From assembly GCA_022818135.1 (NCBI GenBank), contig JAFMSR010000001.1:3199167-3263166 (forward strand): a stretch of 64,000 nucleotides of DNA, written 5' to 3'. Shown in pieces: positions 1 through 10,900 of this stretch. Source of the stretch: Saxidomus purpurata (lineage: Eukaryota > Mollusca > Bivalvia > Venerida > Veneridae). Under the pieces are notes generated by a model. The model ran no database searches and had not been told where the DNA came from. It saw only the letters and a list, made by a program, of their open reading frames with translations. The first letter of the stretch is position 1; each line of letters begins with the position of its first letter. The position numbers were made by a program, and so were the translations under genes.

Positions 1-797
1 CATAGAGTTGAGTTATTATACAATAACTTGTGTAAATGTATTGTTTTAATAGCATACAAAATGTGTAAGGTTAGAAATTATCAATTATAGTTCAATTTCA
101 TAGGTTTATTATCATCCGGAAACTATTTAACATTACAGTTCAGAGTCACTGTGACCTTGACCTTTGACCTACTGACCCCAAAGTCGAACTTGACCTGTAT
201 TTGATGATGTTACAGCTGTGTACCGAAAATTATTTAAATCGGTCAAGCCTTTCATGAGTTATCATCCGGAAACTGTTTTACAGTTCAGAGTCACTGTGAC
301 CTTGACCTTTGACCTACTGACACCAAAGTCGAACTTGACCTGTATTTGATGATGTTACAGCTGTGTACCGAAAATTATTTAAATCGATCAAGCCTTTCAT
401 GAGTTATCATCCGGAAACTGTTTTACAGTTCAGTCACTGTGACCTTGACCTTTGACCTACTGACCCCAAAGTCGAACTTGAACTGTATTTCATAAAGTTG
501 CACGTGTGTACCAAAAATTATTTAAATTGGTCAAGCCTTTCATGAGTTATCATCCGGAAACTGTTTTACAGTTCAGAGTCACTGTGACCTTGACCTTTGA
601 CCTACTGACCCCAAAGTTGAACTTGACCTGTATTTCATGAAGTTGCACGTGTGTACCAAAAATTATTCAAAAGGGTAAAGTTGTTCATAAGTTATCATCC
701 GGAAACCATGAAAACCAACAGACCGACCGACCGACAAACAAACCGACAAGCTCACTCCTATATACCCCCCCCCCAACTTCGTTTTGTGGGGGTATAA
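1..797 (-). mobile_element. Family C Helitron-like element, minisatellite core (left part cut by window edge)
   Basis: About four units of roughly 145 bp repeat the phrases TTATCATCCGGAAACTG and GTGACCTTGACCTTTGACCT. The copy ends at about 720-797 with short GACC/CCGA repeats and a hairpin-like end, TATACCCCC...GGGGGTATAA. The sequence from base 1 matches the interior of the fuller copy at 20726-21528, starting about 95 bases inside it, so the missing end lies left of the window. Strand is given so that the hairpin plus AGTTCTAGTT end is the 3' end, by analogy with families A and B. Confidence 0.8.
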
Positions 798-1090
798 TGA
801 AACTGCATTCCATAGGGGTGAGGACGGATGGGATCCAATACACAAGATTCGTCCCATCTATGATAGCGTATCATCACGTTTTCGAAATGTTTATACTCCA
901 GAAGGAAGTATATGCATTGATGAAACCATGGCTCCTTGGAAAGACAGGCTTTCCTTTAAACAATATATTCCAAACAAACCAGACAGATTTGGAGTAAAAC
1001 TTTATACAATGTGTGAAAGCAAAAGTTTGTGATTTTGAAATTTATTCAGGAGCAGACTTTGACCCAAATCCAAATGCGGAAGCTTATGAA
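798..1090 (+). pseudogene. piggyBac-type transposase fragment (decayed)
   Basis: The plus-strand frame from about 838 reads HKIRPIYDSVSSRF, then CIDETMAPWK and LSFKQYIPNKPD. This is the segment of piggyBac (DDE_Tnp_1_7) transposases around the first catalytic Asp (the IDE in CIDETM). A stop at about 1030 interrupts it. The homologous reading continues in another frame as VCDFEIYSGADFDPN, which holds the position of the second catalytic Asp. Both ends are missing, so this is a non-functional relic. It begins directly at the right terminus of the preceding repeat and runs straight into the next array. Confidence 0.85.
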
Positions 1091-1461
1091 ACAAGCTTTT
1101 TGAAGTCAAGGCCCCTGTGACCTTGACCTTTGACCTGGTGACCTCAAAATCAATAGGGGTCATCTACTAGTCATGACTAACCTCCATGCCAAATATGAAG
1201 ACTGTGGGTCAAAGGAATCTTAAGTTATTGGGCGGACAAGCTTTTTGAAGTCAAGGCCCCTGTGACCTTGACCTTTGACCCGGTGACCTCAAAAACAATA
1301 GGGGTCATCTACTAGTCATGACTAACCTCCATGCCAAATATGAAGACTGTGGGTCAAAGGAATCTTAAGTTATTGGGCGGACAAGGAAAAACCGACGGAC
1401 GGCCGGACGGACAAGCTGATTCCAGTATACCCCCCTTACAACTTCATTGTGCGGGGGTATA
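1085..1461 (-). mobile_element. Family C array, about 147-bp units (2 copies)
   Basis: Two near-identical units carry GGGCGGACAAGCTTTTTGAA, GTGACCTTGACCTTTGACC and ATGCCAAATATGAAGACTG. They are followed by GACGGACGG-type repeats and the terminal palindrome TATACCCCCC...GGGGGTATAA. No hairpin-plus-AGTTCTAGTT end is visible on the other side, so the copy is truncated there. Confidence 0.8.
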
Positions 1462-1469
1462 AAAATATT

Positions 1470-1835
1470 CTGTAGCTTTGATTGGACATATTTAAAGGAA
1501 ACAATATCCATGACAACCAGTATCAACTCAAAATCAATAGGGGTCTTCTACATATCACATCCAACTGCCCCACAAATTTCTAAGACTGTACATTGTATAA
1601 TTTATTGGGAGGTCAAGCTTTTGAGTTGAGGCCACTGTAACCATGACCTTTGACCAATTGACCTCAAAATGAATAGGGATCATTGACTGTCATCACCAAC
1701 CTCCACACCAAATATGAAGACAGTGGGCTAAAGGACTTTTAACTAATTCAGGGCCGATAAGCAAAATCAAACAAACAGAAAAGCTGATTCCAGTATGTCC
1801 TCCTTACAACTTTGTTGTGAGGGGGAATTGGTCAT
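1470..1835 (-). repeat. Diverged single unit of the 147-bp family C repeat
   Basis: One older copy: CATGACCTTTGACCAATTGACCTC, ACCAAATATGAAGACAGTGG, and a decayed terminus TCCTCCTTACAACTTTGTTG followed by GAGGGGGA. It is clearly related to its neighbours but has many substitutions, which implies several rounds of amplification. Confidence 0.7.
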
Positions 1836-1888
1836 GAACAAACTGAACAAACTGCATTGTGGACAGGCATTCTTAAGAATATTAGCAG

Positions 1889-2557
1889 ACTAGCTTTTTG
1901 AAGTCAAGGCCCCTGTGACCTTGACCTTTGACCTGGTGACCTCAAAATGGATAGGGGTCATCTACTAATCATGACTAACCTCCATGCCAAATATGAAGAC
2001 TGTGGGTCAAAGGAATCTTAAGTTATTGGGCGGACAAGCTTTTTGAAGTCAAGGCCCCTGTGACCTTGACCTTTGACCTGGTGACCTCAAAATGGATAGG
2101 GGTCATCTACTAATCAGGACTAACCTCCATGCCAAATATGAAGACTGTGGGTCAAAGGAATCTTAAGTTATTGGGCGGACAAGCTTTTTTGAAGTCAAGG
2201 CCCCTGTGACCTTGACCTTTGACCTGGTGACCTCAAAATGGATAGGGGTCTTCTACTAATCAGGACTAACCTCCATGCCAAATATGAAGACTGTGGGTCA
2301 AAGGAATCTTAAGTTATTGGGCGGACAAGCTTTTTGAAGTCAAGGCCCCTGTGACCTTGACCTTTGACCTGGTGACCTCAAAATGGATAGGGGTCTTCTA
2401 CTAATCATGACTAACCTCCATGCCAAATATGAAGACTGTGGGTCAAAGGAATCTTAAGTTATTGGGCGGACAAGAAAAAACCGACGGACGCCGGACGGCC
2501 GGACGGACAAGCTGATTCCAGTATACCCCCCTTACAACTTTGTTGTGCGGGGGTATA
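1889..2557 (-). mobile_element. Family C array, about 147-bp units (4 copies)
   Basis: Four nearly identical units of 147-148 bp precede the GACGG-rich segment and the terminal palindrome ending GGGGGTATAA. Each unit contains a perfect TGACCTTTGACCT. The units are almost invariant, indicating recent array expansion. Confidence 0.85.
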
Positions 2558-2624
2558 AAAATTCCTGGTTGTACTGATTAAAATACAAACTGGCAGACCT
2601 TTCATTTTTTCTTGCAGTTTAAAG

Positions 2625-2815
2625 CATGGTTCCAGAATATTTCAGTTTTATACTTGTCGGCAGTTTACGTAACCATTGTTTCTTGGAAAAACCATTACTA
2701 GACATTCATCCTCATTAGGTAACTGCAAATTTTCTCACTATGAGCCACGGCAGTAGCAGGACTTGAACCCTTGACCACATAGCGGCTACACTGCTTGATA
2801 AAAATTCTAATTACA
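2625..2815 (-). mobile_element. tRNA-derived SINE, minus strand
   Basis: The reverse complement shows a tRNA-like head with a Pol III B-box-like GGGTTCAAGTCC (about 2758-2770) and an upstream A-box-like AGTGTAGCCGC. The body ends in a CAGTTTACGTAAC-type segment also present at about 11090 and 11668. The tRNA fold is not intact, so it is not a tRNA gene. Confidence 0.6.
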
Positions 2816-3059
2816 GCAGATGAAAAGGTCATAATCTTGGGCAGTTGTTTACAGGTAGGCAAATATTTCAAATTAACAATTCTAACATGACTCGCGATTT
2901 TGTCTCTATATACAAAGAGTAGAAAAACTAGAATTGCCATTGTCATGGCTTGAATACCCCCGCTTACCGCTTTGTCAGAATCAACAGTGGCCATTTAGAG
3001 CTCAAGGAGAACCTTCCTGTTAAATCTGAGGGCAGTAAGCCTATGCATTGCTTAGTTAT

Positions 3060-3192
3060 GTATTCTACATGTTTTTAGTGGAAAAGATCAAAGTGACCTT
3101 TACCTTTGACCTACTGACCTAAAACTGAAACTGCCACTGCATGACTTAAATACCCCCACCCCCCTTCATGCAGCTTTGCCCTGGGGGTGTTT
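3060..3192. repeat. Degenerate family C terminus
   Basis: It contains GTGACCTTTACCTTTGACCT, then a decayed C-rich/G-rich palindrome (ACCCCCACCCCCC...CTGGGGGTG) resembling the end of family C. Only a remnant is left. Confidence 0.5.
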
Positions 3193-3322
3193 AATGATAA
3201 ATATATGAGAACATAATTATATGCTTCAAATGTGAAAATGGAAAATGTAGATGGAGAATGAAACGTTAATACTCACAATTGATCTTTGAATGAAATTATA
3301 ACAGGTAAGTGAAAACTGCAGT

Positions 3323-3485
3323 TTAAAAATGGTGGAATGGTAACGCTACACCAAGTACAAAGTGGTCACTGTAATAGGTTGGTATTATATCAGTAATTAT
3401 TCCTGCTGGATCAAAGTTTACATAAATGTTGTCAATAACTCCTCCTTTCCTATGGGTTGGAGTGTTGAAACATGGCTGGAAATGG
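3323..3485 (-). pseudogene. Endonuclease/exonuclease/phosphatase-like domain relic
   Basis: The minus-strand reading contains NTPTHRKGGVIDNIYVN and, 13 residues on, YYSDHFVLGVALP. The THxxGGxxDxIYV...YSDHxxV pattern is the C-terminal signature of EEP-fold endonucleases found in non-LTR retrotransposons and in Helentron-type elements. The frame enters repeat DNA at the high-coordinate end and stops at 3323, so only about 50 codons of the domain remain. It could instead be a host EEP gene piece, but the surrounding repeats favour a transposon relic. Confidence 0.55.
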
Positions 3486-4565
3486 TAGGCCCCTGTGACC
3501 TTGACCTTTGATCTGGTGACCTCAAAATCAATAGGGGTCATCTACTAATCATGACTAACCTCCATGCCAAATATGAAGACTGTGGGTCAAAGGAATCTTA
3601 AGTTATTGGGCGGACAAGCTTTTTGAAGTCCAGGCCCCTGTGACCTTGACCTTTGACCTGGTGACCTCAAAATCAATAGGGGTCATCTACTAATCATGAC
3701 TAACCTCCATGCCAAATATGAAGACTGTGGGTCAAAGGTTTCTTAAGTTATTGGGCGGACAAACTTTTTGAAGTCAAAGTCCCTGTGACCTTGACCTTTG
3801 ACCCAGTGACCTCAAAATCAAAAGCGGTCATCTACTAATCATGACTAACCTCCATGCCAAATATGAAGACTGTGGGTCAAAGGAATCTTAAGTTATTGGG
3901 CGGACAAGCTTTTTGAAGTCAAGGCCCCTGTGACCTTGACCTTTGACCTGGTGACCTCAAAATCAATAGGGGTCATCTACTAATCATGACTAACCTCCAT
4001 GCCAAATATGAAGACTGTGGGTCAAAGGAATCTTAAGTTATTGGGCGGACAAGCTTTTTGAAGTCCAGGTCCCTGTGACCTTGACCTTTGACCTGGTGAC
4101 CTCAAAATCAATAGGGGTCATCTACTAATCATGACTAACCTCCATGTCAAATATGAAGACTGTGGGTCAAAGGTTTCTTAAGTTATTGGGCGGACAAACT
4201 TTTTGAAGTCAAAGTCCCTGTGACCTTGACCTTTGACCCAGTGACCTCAAAATCAAAAGGGGTCATCTACTAATCATGACTAACCTCCATGCCTAATATG
4301 AAGACTGTGGGTCAAAGGAATCTAAAGTTATTGGGCAGACAAGCTTTTTATAGTCAAGGCCCCTGTGACCTTGACCTTTGACCTGGTGACCTCAAAATCA
4401 ATAGGGGTCATCTACTAATCATGACTAACCTCCATGCCAAATTTGGAGAGTGTGGGTCAAAGGAATCTTAAGTTATTGGGCGGACAAGAAAAAACCGACG
4501 GACAGCCGGACGGACAAGCTGATTCCAGTATACCCCCCTTACAACTTTGTTGTGCGGGGGTATAA
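3486..4565 (-). mobile_element. Family C array, about 147-bp units (7 copies)
   Basis: Seven units of the same 147-bp repeat as 1889-2557, with higher-order similarity. Units with 'GTTTCTTAAG' and 'AAAGTCCCTGTGACC' variants recur every three units, suggesting duplication of a block of about 440 bp. It ends with GACGGACAGCCGG and the palindrome GTATACCCCCC...GGGGGTATAA. Confidence 0.85.
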
Positions 4566-4742
4566 TTATGTTATATTAAACCATAAACAACGCGGGAACT
4601 GATATGCTGTAAACATGACGTCATATTGCGCCGCATGACGTTAAATGAGCGTTCGCGTAGAAAATAAAGCTTTGCATTCATTCACTTTTTGTAATATCTG
4701 GTCATGTTAGAATCGAAATAACATCCTTTTCAGCGTTGTTAT

Positions 4743-4856
4743 CGTCTAATAAACAATAATTTGTCGTACTGATATGCAGTTATAAACCACTCTGGCCTTC
4801 GGCCTTCGTGGCTAATTACTGCATATTAGTACTCCAAATCATTGTTTATTAAACGA
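4743..4856. repeat. Foldback (hairpin) element
   Basis: Arms of about 52 bp pair across a short GC-rich turn, TGGCCTTCGGCCTTCGTGG. TCGTCTAATAAACAATAATTT on the left faces AAATCATTGTTTATTAAACGA on the right, with some mismatches. Flanking sequence (GTTAGAATCGAAATAA) is shared with the element near 9935, so both belong to one MITE-like family. It lies about 55 bp from the last identified UTP25 exon. Confidence 0.7.
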
Positions 4857-4910
4857 CTAACACCGCTGGAACGGATTTTATTTCTTAAATATATAACACA
4901 CAAAGGATAC

Positions 4911-4993
4911 TGTGGCAATGTTTATTAAACAGTGCCGAGATCTCTGGTACAGGTATTGATCTAAAGATGAGGTTCTGTCTGTAGTACTTGGAC
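4911..4993 (-). CDS. UTP25: UTP25 exon, last one seen (C-terminal domain start)
   Basis: After acceptor TTACTTCAG the exon completes the Trp codon begun in the previous exon, then reads [18 protein letters not shown] and ALFNKHCH. Human UTP25 has SKYYRQTLLFG and VFNKYC here. The donor is inferred as CACA|GTATCC, phase 1. It is the least certain junction in the chain, because no downstream exon is in the window to test it. Confidence 0.85.
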
Positions 4994-7900
4994 CTGAAGT
5001 AAAGTCACACAGTATCCTAATTACCAAATTATAGGCCTGTATGTAAAAAAAGTTGAATTTTTGAAGAAGAGACCAATGTGGAAATTACGGTAATACTTTC
5101 AACATGAAAAATGTTCTGTTCCTTTTTTCCATATTTATTGGAGAGGGTCTTGAAATATAAGCCAGGAAATTGGAATAAAAAGACAGAATAACAAAAATTT
5201 ATAACAAGAAAAGCTTGTGAAATATTACTGACCATCTTCCAGCATATCTATCCCCAATCTCTTACAGTCCATCCACATTTTATTACTTTCAATATCTAAA
5301 TCTAAGTAAAATTAACCTAAATAACAGGCTTTAGAGTTAAGCTCCAGACAAAAGTGTAGTAGACAGACAGATAGATAGCCATAGAATCCTGAAGTATACA
5401 CTCACCAGCCATTGAGTGTCCACATCCTTACTCTGGAGAAGTCTATGCCGTGTGCCTCCTGTGGCTGTAGGTGTAAATGTTGCACAATATGCTGAAAATA
5501 ACAAACACACATTGGCATGCATTTACACAACTTTTTATTTCAAACCTTAACATTAATATAAAATATTAACTGCAAAATAATAACCTTAATTATTTTAATT
5601 ATCCAATAAAAAAAGTTGAATTTGTTACAAAGAAAACAGCATACCAACACATGATCCCAATTCTGCATCATCAACACATCAGCTTGGTCTATTATCAACA
5701 TTTCTATAGAATTCAAGAAGTCATAGTCTCTGTCCTTATCCCTATAATCAAACAGTTATATCAACATGTTTGAAAAGTAAACATACAGTAAACTCTGTAT
5801 ATAACAAACTCCTTGGAAACATTTACATTTCTTCCTGATGTCCAGAGTATGTTTTTATCCATATAGTTTTCATATACATGTAACATAAACTGCCATACAA
5901 GTGCTTACAACTTAAGATTATTCACTCAATCCAGATGAAATCAACCGTGAAGAGAGAGAGGCAATGTGGAATCTAAGAACACATTTACCAGGGCAGTAGA
6001 GAGGATTGAACCCCAGACCGTCTGATTCAGAGGCACAAATGCGCTACCACTACAGCTCCACTGTCGAACAGTTAAACTGTTTCAATGGGATAAAAACCAT
6101 AGAGGCTGCCTACTATAGGTATATGTCTGATCCAGATGGCTTCTTCCTCCAGTCTAACAGTACCTTCATTCAAAATTTGAATTGAATTGAGCAAGCCTTA
6201 TCAAAACATGAACTTGGGGCCCTTAAATCGATGACATTTTTCACAATTTCTGTAATGTACATGCATACCCTTCCGATCCAATGAGGGTTCTCATACCCAG
6301 AGGTGATGCTAGTATAATGTCGGCAGAATAAAACTTGGTATACAGCTTCAGTGTTTTCTTAGCTACACCAATACCAATACGGAAATGATCATCAATATGT
6401 CCCGCAAAAGTTGCTTCAAAGTCCTCTAAAAATACAAATAAAAATGATAGATGTCTTTTATCAAGGAGAGGTTACAGTAATATCAAGACAGCGACTCTTG
6501 AACTTGACTATAGACTTAGGTCGTCTATAAATACAAGAAAATTTTGCTTTAGATACATACATGTATAACACCTAACTGTATATTTACACAGTTTGACATT
6601 TCTAACTGTTGCCTGTAAATGGAGCTCATGCATTTTACTGCATGTTATATACATCTTATATCAAGGTCAATTTTCAGGCCATATTCAGGAATATAATATA
6701 ATCAAAGCATGTGTTAAAAACGTTTTTGAATGCAGTTTTGAATGAGAAGTTTCACATAATAAATGTAAATGTATATAAATGTAGTGAAAGACCACTTACT
6801 GTATACCTAAGAATTAATTTAATGTTTACCTGGCTTATTTCCCTTCTTGGGTTCTTGTTCTTCTGATATTCCATACTCATTGTAGAATCTTTTTTTGTTT
6901 GCCACAAACCCCTGTAAAATAATTCAAATACTCAATTCATAGATCACAGCATTTACTACATGTATGTACCGGTATTTAATCTTTGCAGCTAAAGCAGACC
7001 ATGATCAGCCTGAAAATCAAGAAAGACCGATCATAGTCTACACTCGTTCCTATTCAGCTTGTAGTTTTTCAACAAGCAGGGTCAACACCGTATGGATAAT
7101 AAGCGGCACTGCCTAAATTGAACACACACAAAATCTTGAGGGTTAACACCCACTTCAACATTACAGTCAGGTAGTTTATCTTAATCTAACATCAGTTCTA
7201 GACTCTTTTTCCCAGTGAGAAACTGACAACATTCACACACAAAGATTCTTGTCATAGCCCAGGTCCAGTTATTCCCAGTCTGCAACCTTCACCTTCTACC
7301 ACAAAAGTAGGTCTTGAAACTGAAGGTCACAGTCAAATTATTTTGTTTCCATAATGCAATGTCCAATTCTTTAACTAACAGCAAACCAATCACTACTGTA
7401 GTTACCTTTCAAGTAACTGTACTTGTAAGATACACTGATTTACCAACATTTACCAACCTGATCTGTAGGGTTAAGTAGCTGTATAAACATGTCAACGACC
7501 CTCTTAGCCGACTCCCGAAACGGTAGTATCATCAGCACCTTTGGTCTGGTAAGTCCTTGGTCCCTGCACTCTCTGAAAGAAGTATTAACTTTTGAAGTTA
7601 TCAGAAGTTATTTGCTGCCTTTTCATTCTTAGTCCCTGGGTTAGTTAATATACAATTGTGCTGCAATGTGGCGGGGTTGTTTATACTACCTTCCACAACG
7701 GCTGAAAACATGATTTCTCTGACAATCTTTATCTTTACGATAGAAGTAAACAGACCTACAAATGGCATTGTCACTTTCTCTTGTTGTATTCACCAAACGT
7801 CAAACACTTTATGATTTCAGTGCTGATATTGAGAAACAAAATTCACATAAATTTTTCTTTTCCTGAAAATGCTTTTCCACCAGGTTTCTACACCAAACAT

Positions 7901-10900
7901 CACCATCTAATTTTTCTAAGAGTTTCATTACTTCGATGAAAATAAAAAATGTTACAGTCACTTAATAAGTTTAAATGATTGTTTAACAATAGTATTCCCT
8001 AAACACCATCAAATACAGCACTGACCAACAGTTAGACCTTCATGCAGAAGAAGTAAAGCTAAAACAAGCAGAACATGCAGCAGAATGTACAAATATGCAA
8101 CTTTAGTGTATATCACCTCAACTATGTATATGCAACTTTTCCATCAAGAGCAAAATGTAAATGGCATAATATACTCAATATTGCAAACAGTCTGTCAGGA
8201 ATGTTAATGCCTGTGACTGAACATATTCTATCTTTTTACAGACAAAATACAGCAATTTTTATAACAACGTAAAATGACGACTTACTCCTCCATGTCCAGA
8301 CTGGGCACTTTTTGCTTTAGCTTTGTATTGTGAGATATCACACGTTTCCGGGTTCTGGAAAGAACAGAAACCAGTCTCATATTACATGTAATTCATGAAA
8401 TTTAATGTTTCAAAATATAAAAGCCTTCCTGTAACTTTTAAAACTGCTCTATGTTCTCTCAATACATCACTTTTACCTTCTAAATAAATACTGTTAATTA
8501 TGCAATACACTGTCTAGGAGAAAATGTTACAATTACTGAAACTGTGATTTTCAATGTATAAAACAACTACCATAAGCCCCTCCTCTTTCTCATTAAGTGT
8601 ATCAATACAACCATCAAAAGTAGTCAATGTAAGCAAACTCAAGTCAGCAGTTAATGTATAATAAATTAGTTTCAAACTAAAGACACTGTCATAAAATTAT
8701 TCAGGAGTTTTTTTACTATACATGTTTTATTATTTTGCTTTTCTGATAAACACGTACTTTAAAACATGGTTAAGAGCATGCAGACAGTAAGTCAATCTTA
8801 TTTCTTCCCCGTTTTCATGGCTTCTCTCTGAGTAAAACACATCCTGTGTAGAAATATAAAGTAGCGTTATTAACAAAGCACGTTCATACAACCTGCGAAA
8901 AGCTCAGAATACAGTAATTACTATGTATTAAAGATATATGCACGACAGGTGCTGCCCAGTAGATAGGGTATTATTTTGTAATCAGTTGATCTGTCATCAA
9001 CAATTATCAAATCAGGTCAGAAAAACCTAGACTGGTGACCAGGTTAAGTTTTATAATCTTTGACCTTTGCTTTACCTCTGCAACATTTTGACTCCACCTT
9101 TAGTTGGGGAGCTGCCTTGGTAGAGTGGTAGCGCTTTTGCCTTAAGATCAGAGAGTCCCTGGTTTGATCCCCACCAGTGCCAAGTAGTGGTAGTGTCCTA
9201 AGTCAAGACACAGAAAATTTCACAATGCCCCTATCTCTTAGAGGTTGAGTCTATCTGGAGTGAGTCTCAAAGGCGATTTATATAAGTTGTAAACACTTGT
9301 TTCGGAATCAAGAGTAAATAAATTACAATAAAATAAATAACAACTTCATAATACCTGATAATTGTTCATGATTGAAAACAGTCCACTCTGTAGAGGTGTT
9401 AATTCATCTAGAATGAAAGGAGCGACAAAGCTATATGGATGCTGTTACTTTCAAAGACTTTTATGAAAGCTTACATCGCATCACAAATTTTGAACTTTTC
9501 TCTTTCTTGTTGAGAAAAAAAATCAGTAATCTATAAGTTGAAAGTATCTTGTTAAAAATTTCTCCTAAAAATATAAATCCACTACTTAGTAGTATGATAT
9601 TTAACTCATGAAGCATTTTCCCTAACAGGGATTTTCTTTGTCGTACCCAGGTATCACAGTTCTGACGTAACATAACTATAAATGTGCATATTTATAAATT
9701 ATTATATATTCTAACACAAGCAGCTGCTTTTCCTATATAAACATATTGAGAAAAGCCTGTATTTTATTTTACGATAAAATACAGCACGTTTTTCCAAGGA
9801 CGACGTGCCTCATATGACGTAACAACGTGACGTATGTTAACAAACGTGTCCAATCGTATCTCGCGTTTTAAGGTTACAATGATGTACTACTACGCGTTAA
9901 ATAAAGTTCGGGATTGTTTTCAAAGAAAAAACGTGTTAGAATCGAAATAATAAATTGTTCCCTATATTTTATTGTGTAATAAAATACAGTCAGTCATTTG
10001 GATGCGAAAAATTCAATCACTCGTGCTACGCACAAGTGATTGAATTACTATGCATCCAAATTCCTGACTATATTTTATTCAACGATAAAATACAGGGAGG
10101 CATTTATTATTTCTTAAGTAACACATCAGTTTAAATTTAAGTTTTCAGCTAATCAAAATTGTTATCGACTCCATAATAAACAAGACAAATTTTGATGCAA
10201 AGCATCAAAGGCGCTGCGCATGTTTTTGAAAAGGAATCAAAGTCATTTTAGAATATCAGTAAACAACCTATCAACGGGAAAAACCAAATACATTATGTTA
10301 TATGTAACTGTTATCATAATAAGTAAAAAAAAACACATTTACTACAGTTTAACCAAAAAATAAACGAATCATAAAACAACCTTCCGTATAATGGTACGAT
10401 GGCGCCCACGCCCATTAAACAAGGCTACAGCTCGTGGTCAGTAGACGCTGTTTGCAGGAATGAAACCCACGTGATTAATTTTGTCTTTATTATTGGTCAG
10501 TTGTTAGTGATGCTTTACATAACTTTCATTGAGACCCCATGTATCGCATAGTTAGGTGAACGGTCTTATTTATAATGCCTACATTTTACTTTAGTATGTA
10601 GTAATTAAAATGGGTTTTCATTAATTATTCACATTGACAACATATGCTATATAAACTTCAAAATGTTTAGAGATAGCAAAACAACTATCGAGACGTTTTT
10701 TCTGAACTTTGATGAATCTGGCCGTAGGGTCCTTAAACAAAGCAATAAAAAAACCGTAACCTTCAAGTTTGTGGAAAAGTTATTAAATATTCTATGAATA
10801 TGTCAAAAGTTTTGAATTAACGGTCGAAGACGTATGCATCTGGTATAGTATTGTTTGTAATCAATTAATACTATTTATTTATTCATTATAGGGAGTTTGT

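Noticed and set aside
120..4565. Direct-repeat arrays considered as CRISPR
   Set aside because: The repeats are about 145 bp with no unique spacers, and the genome is eukaryotic.
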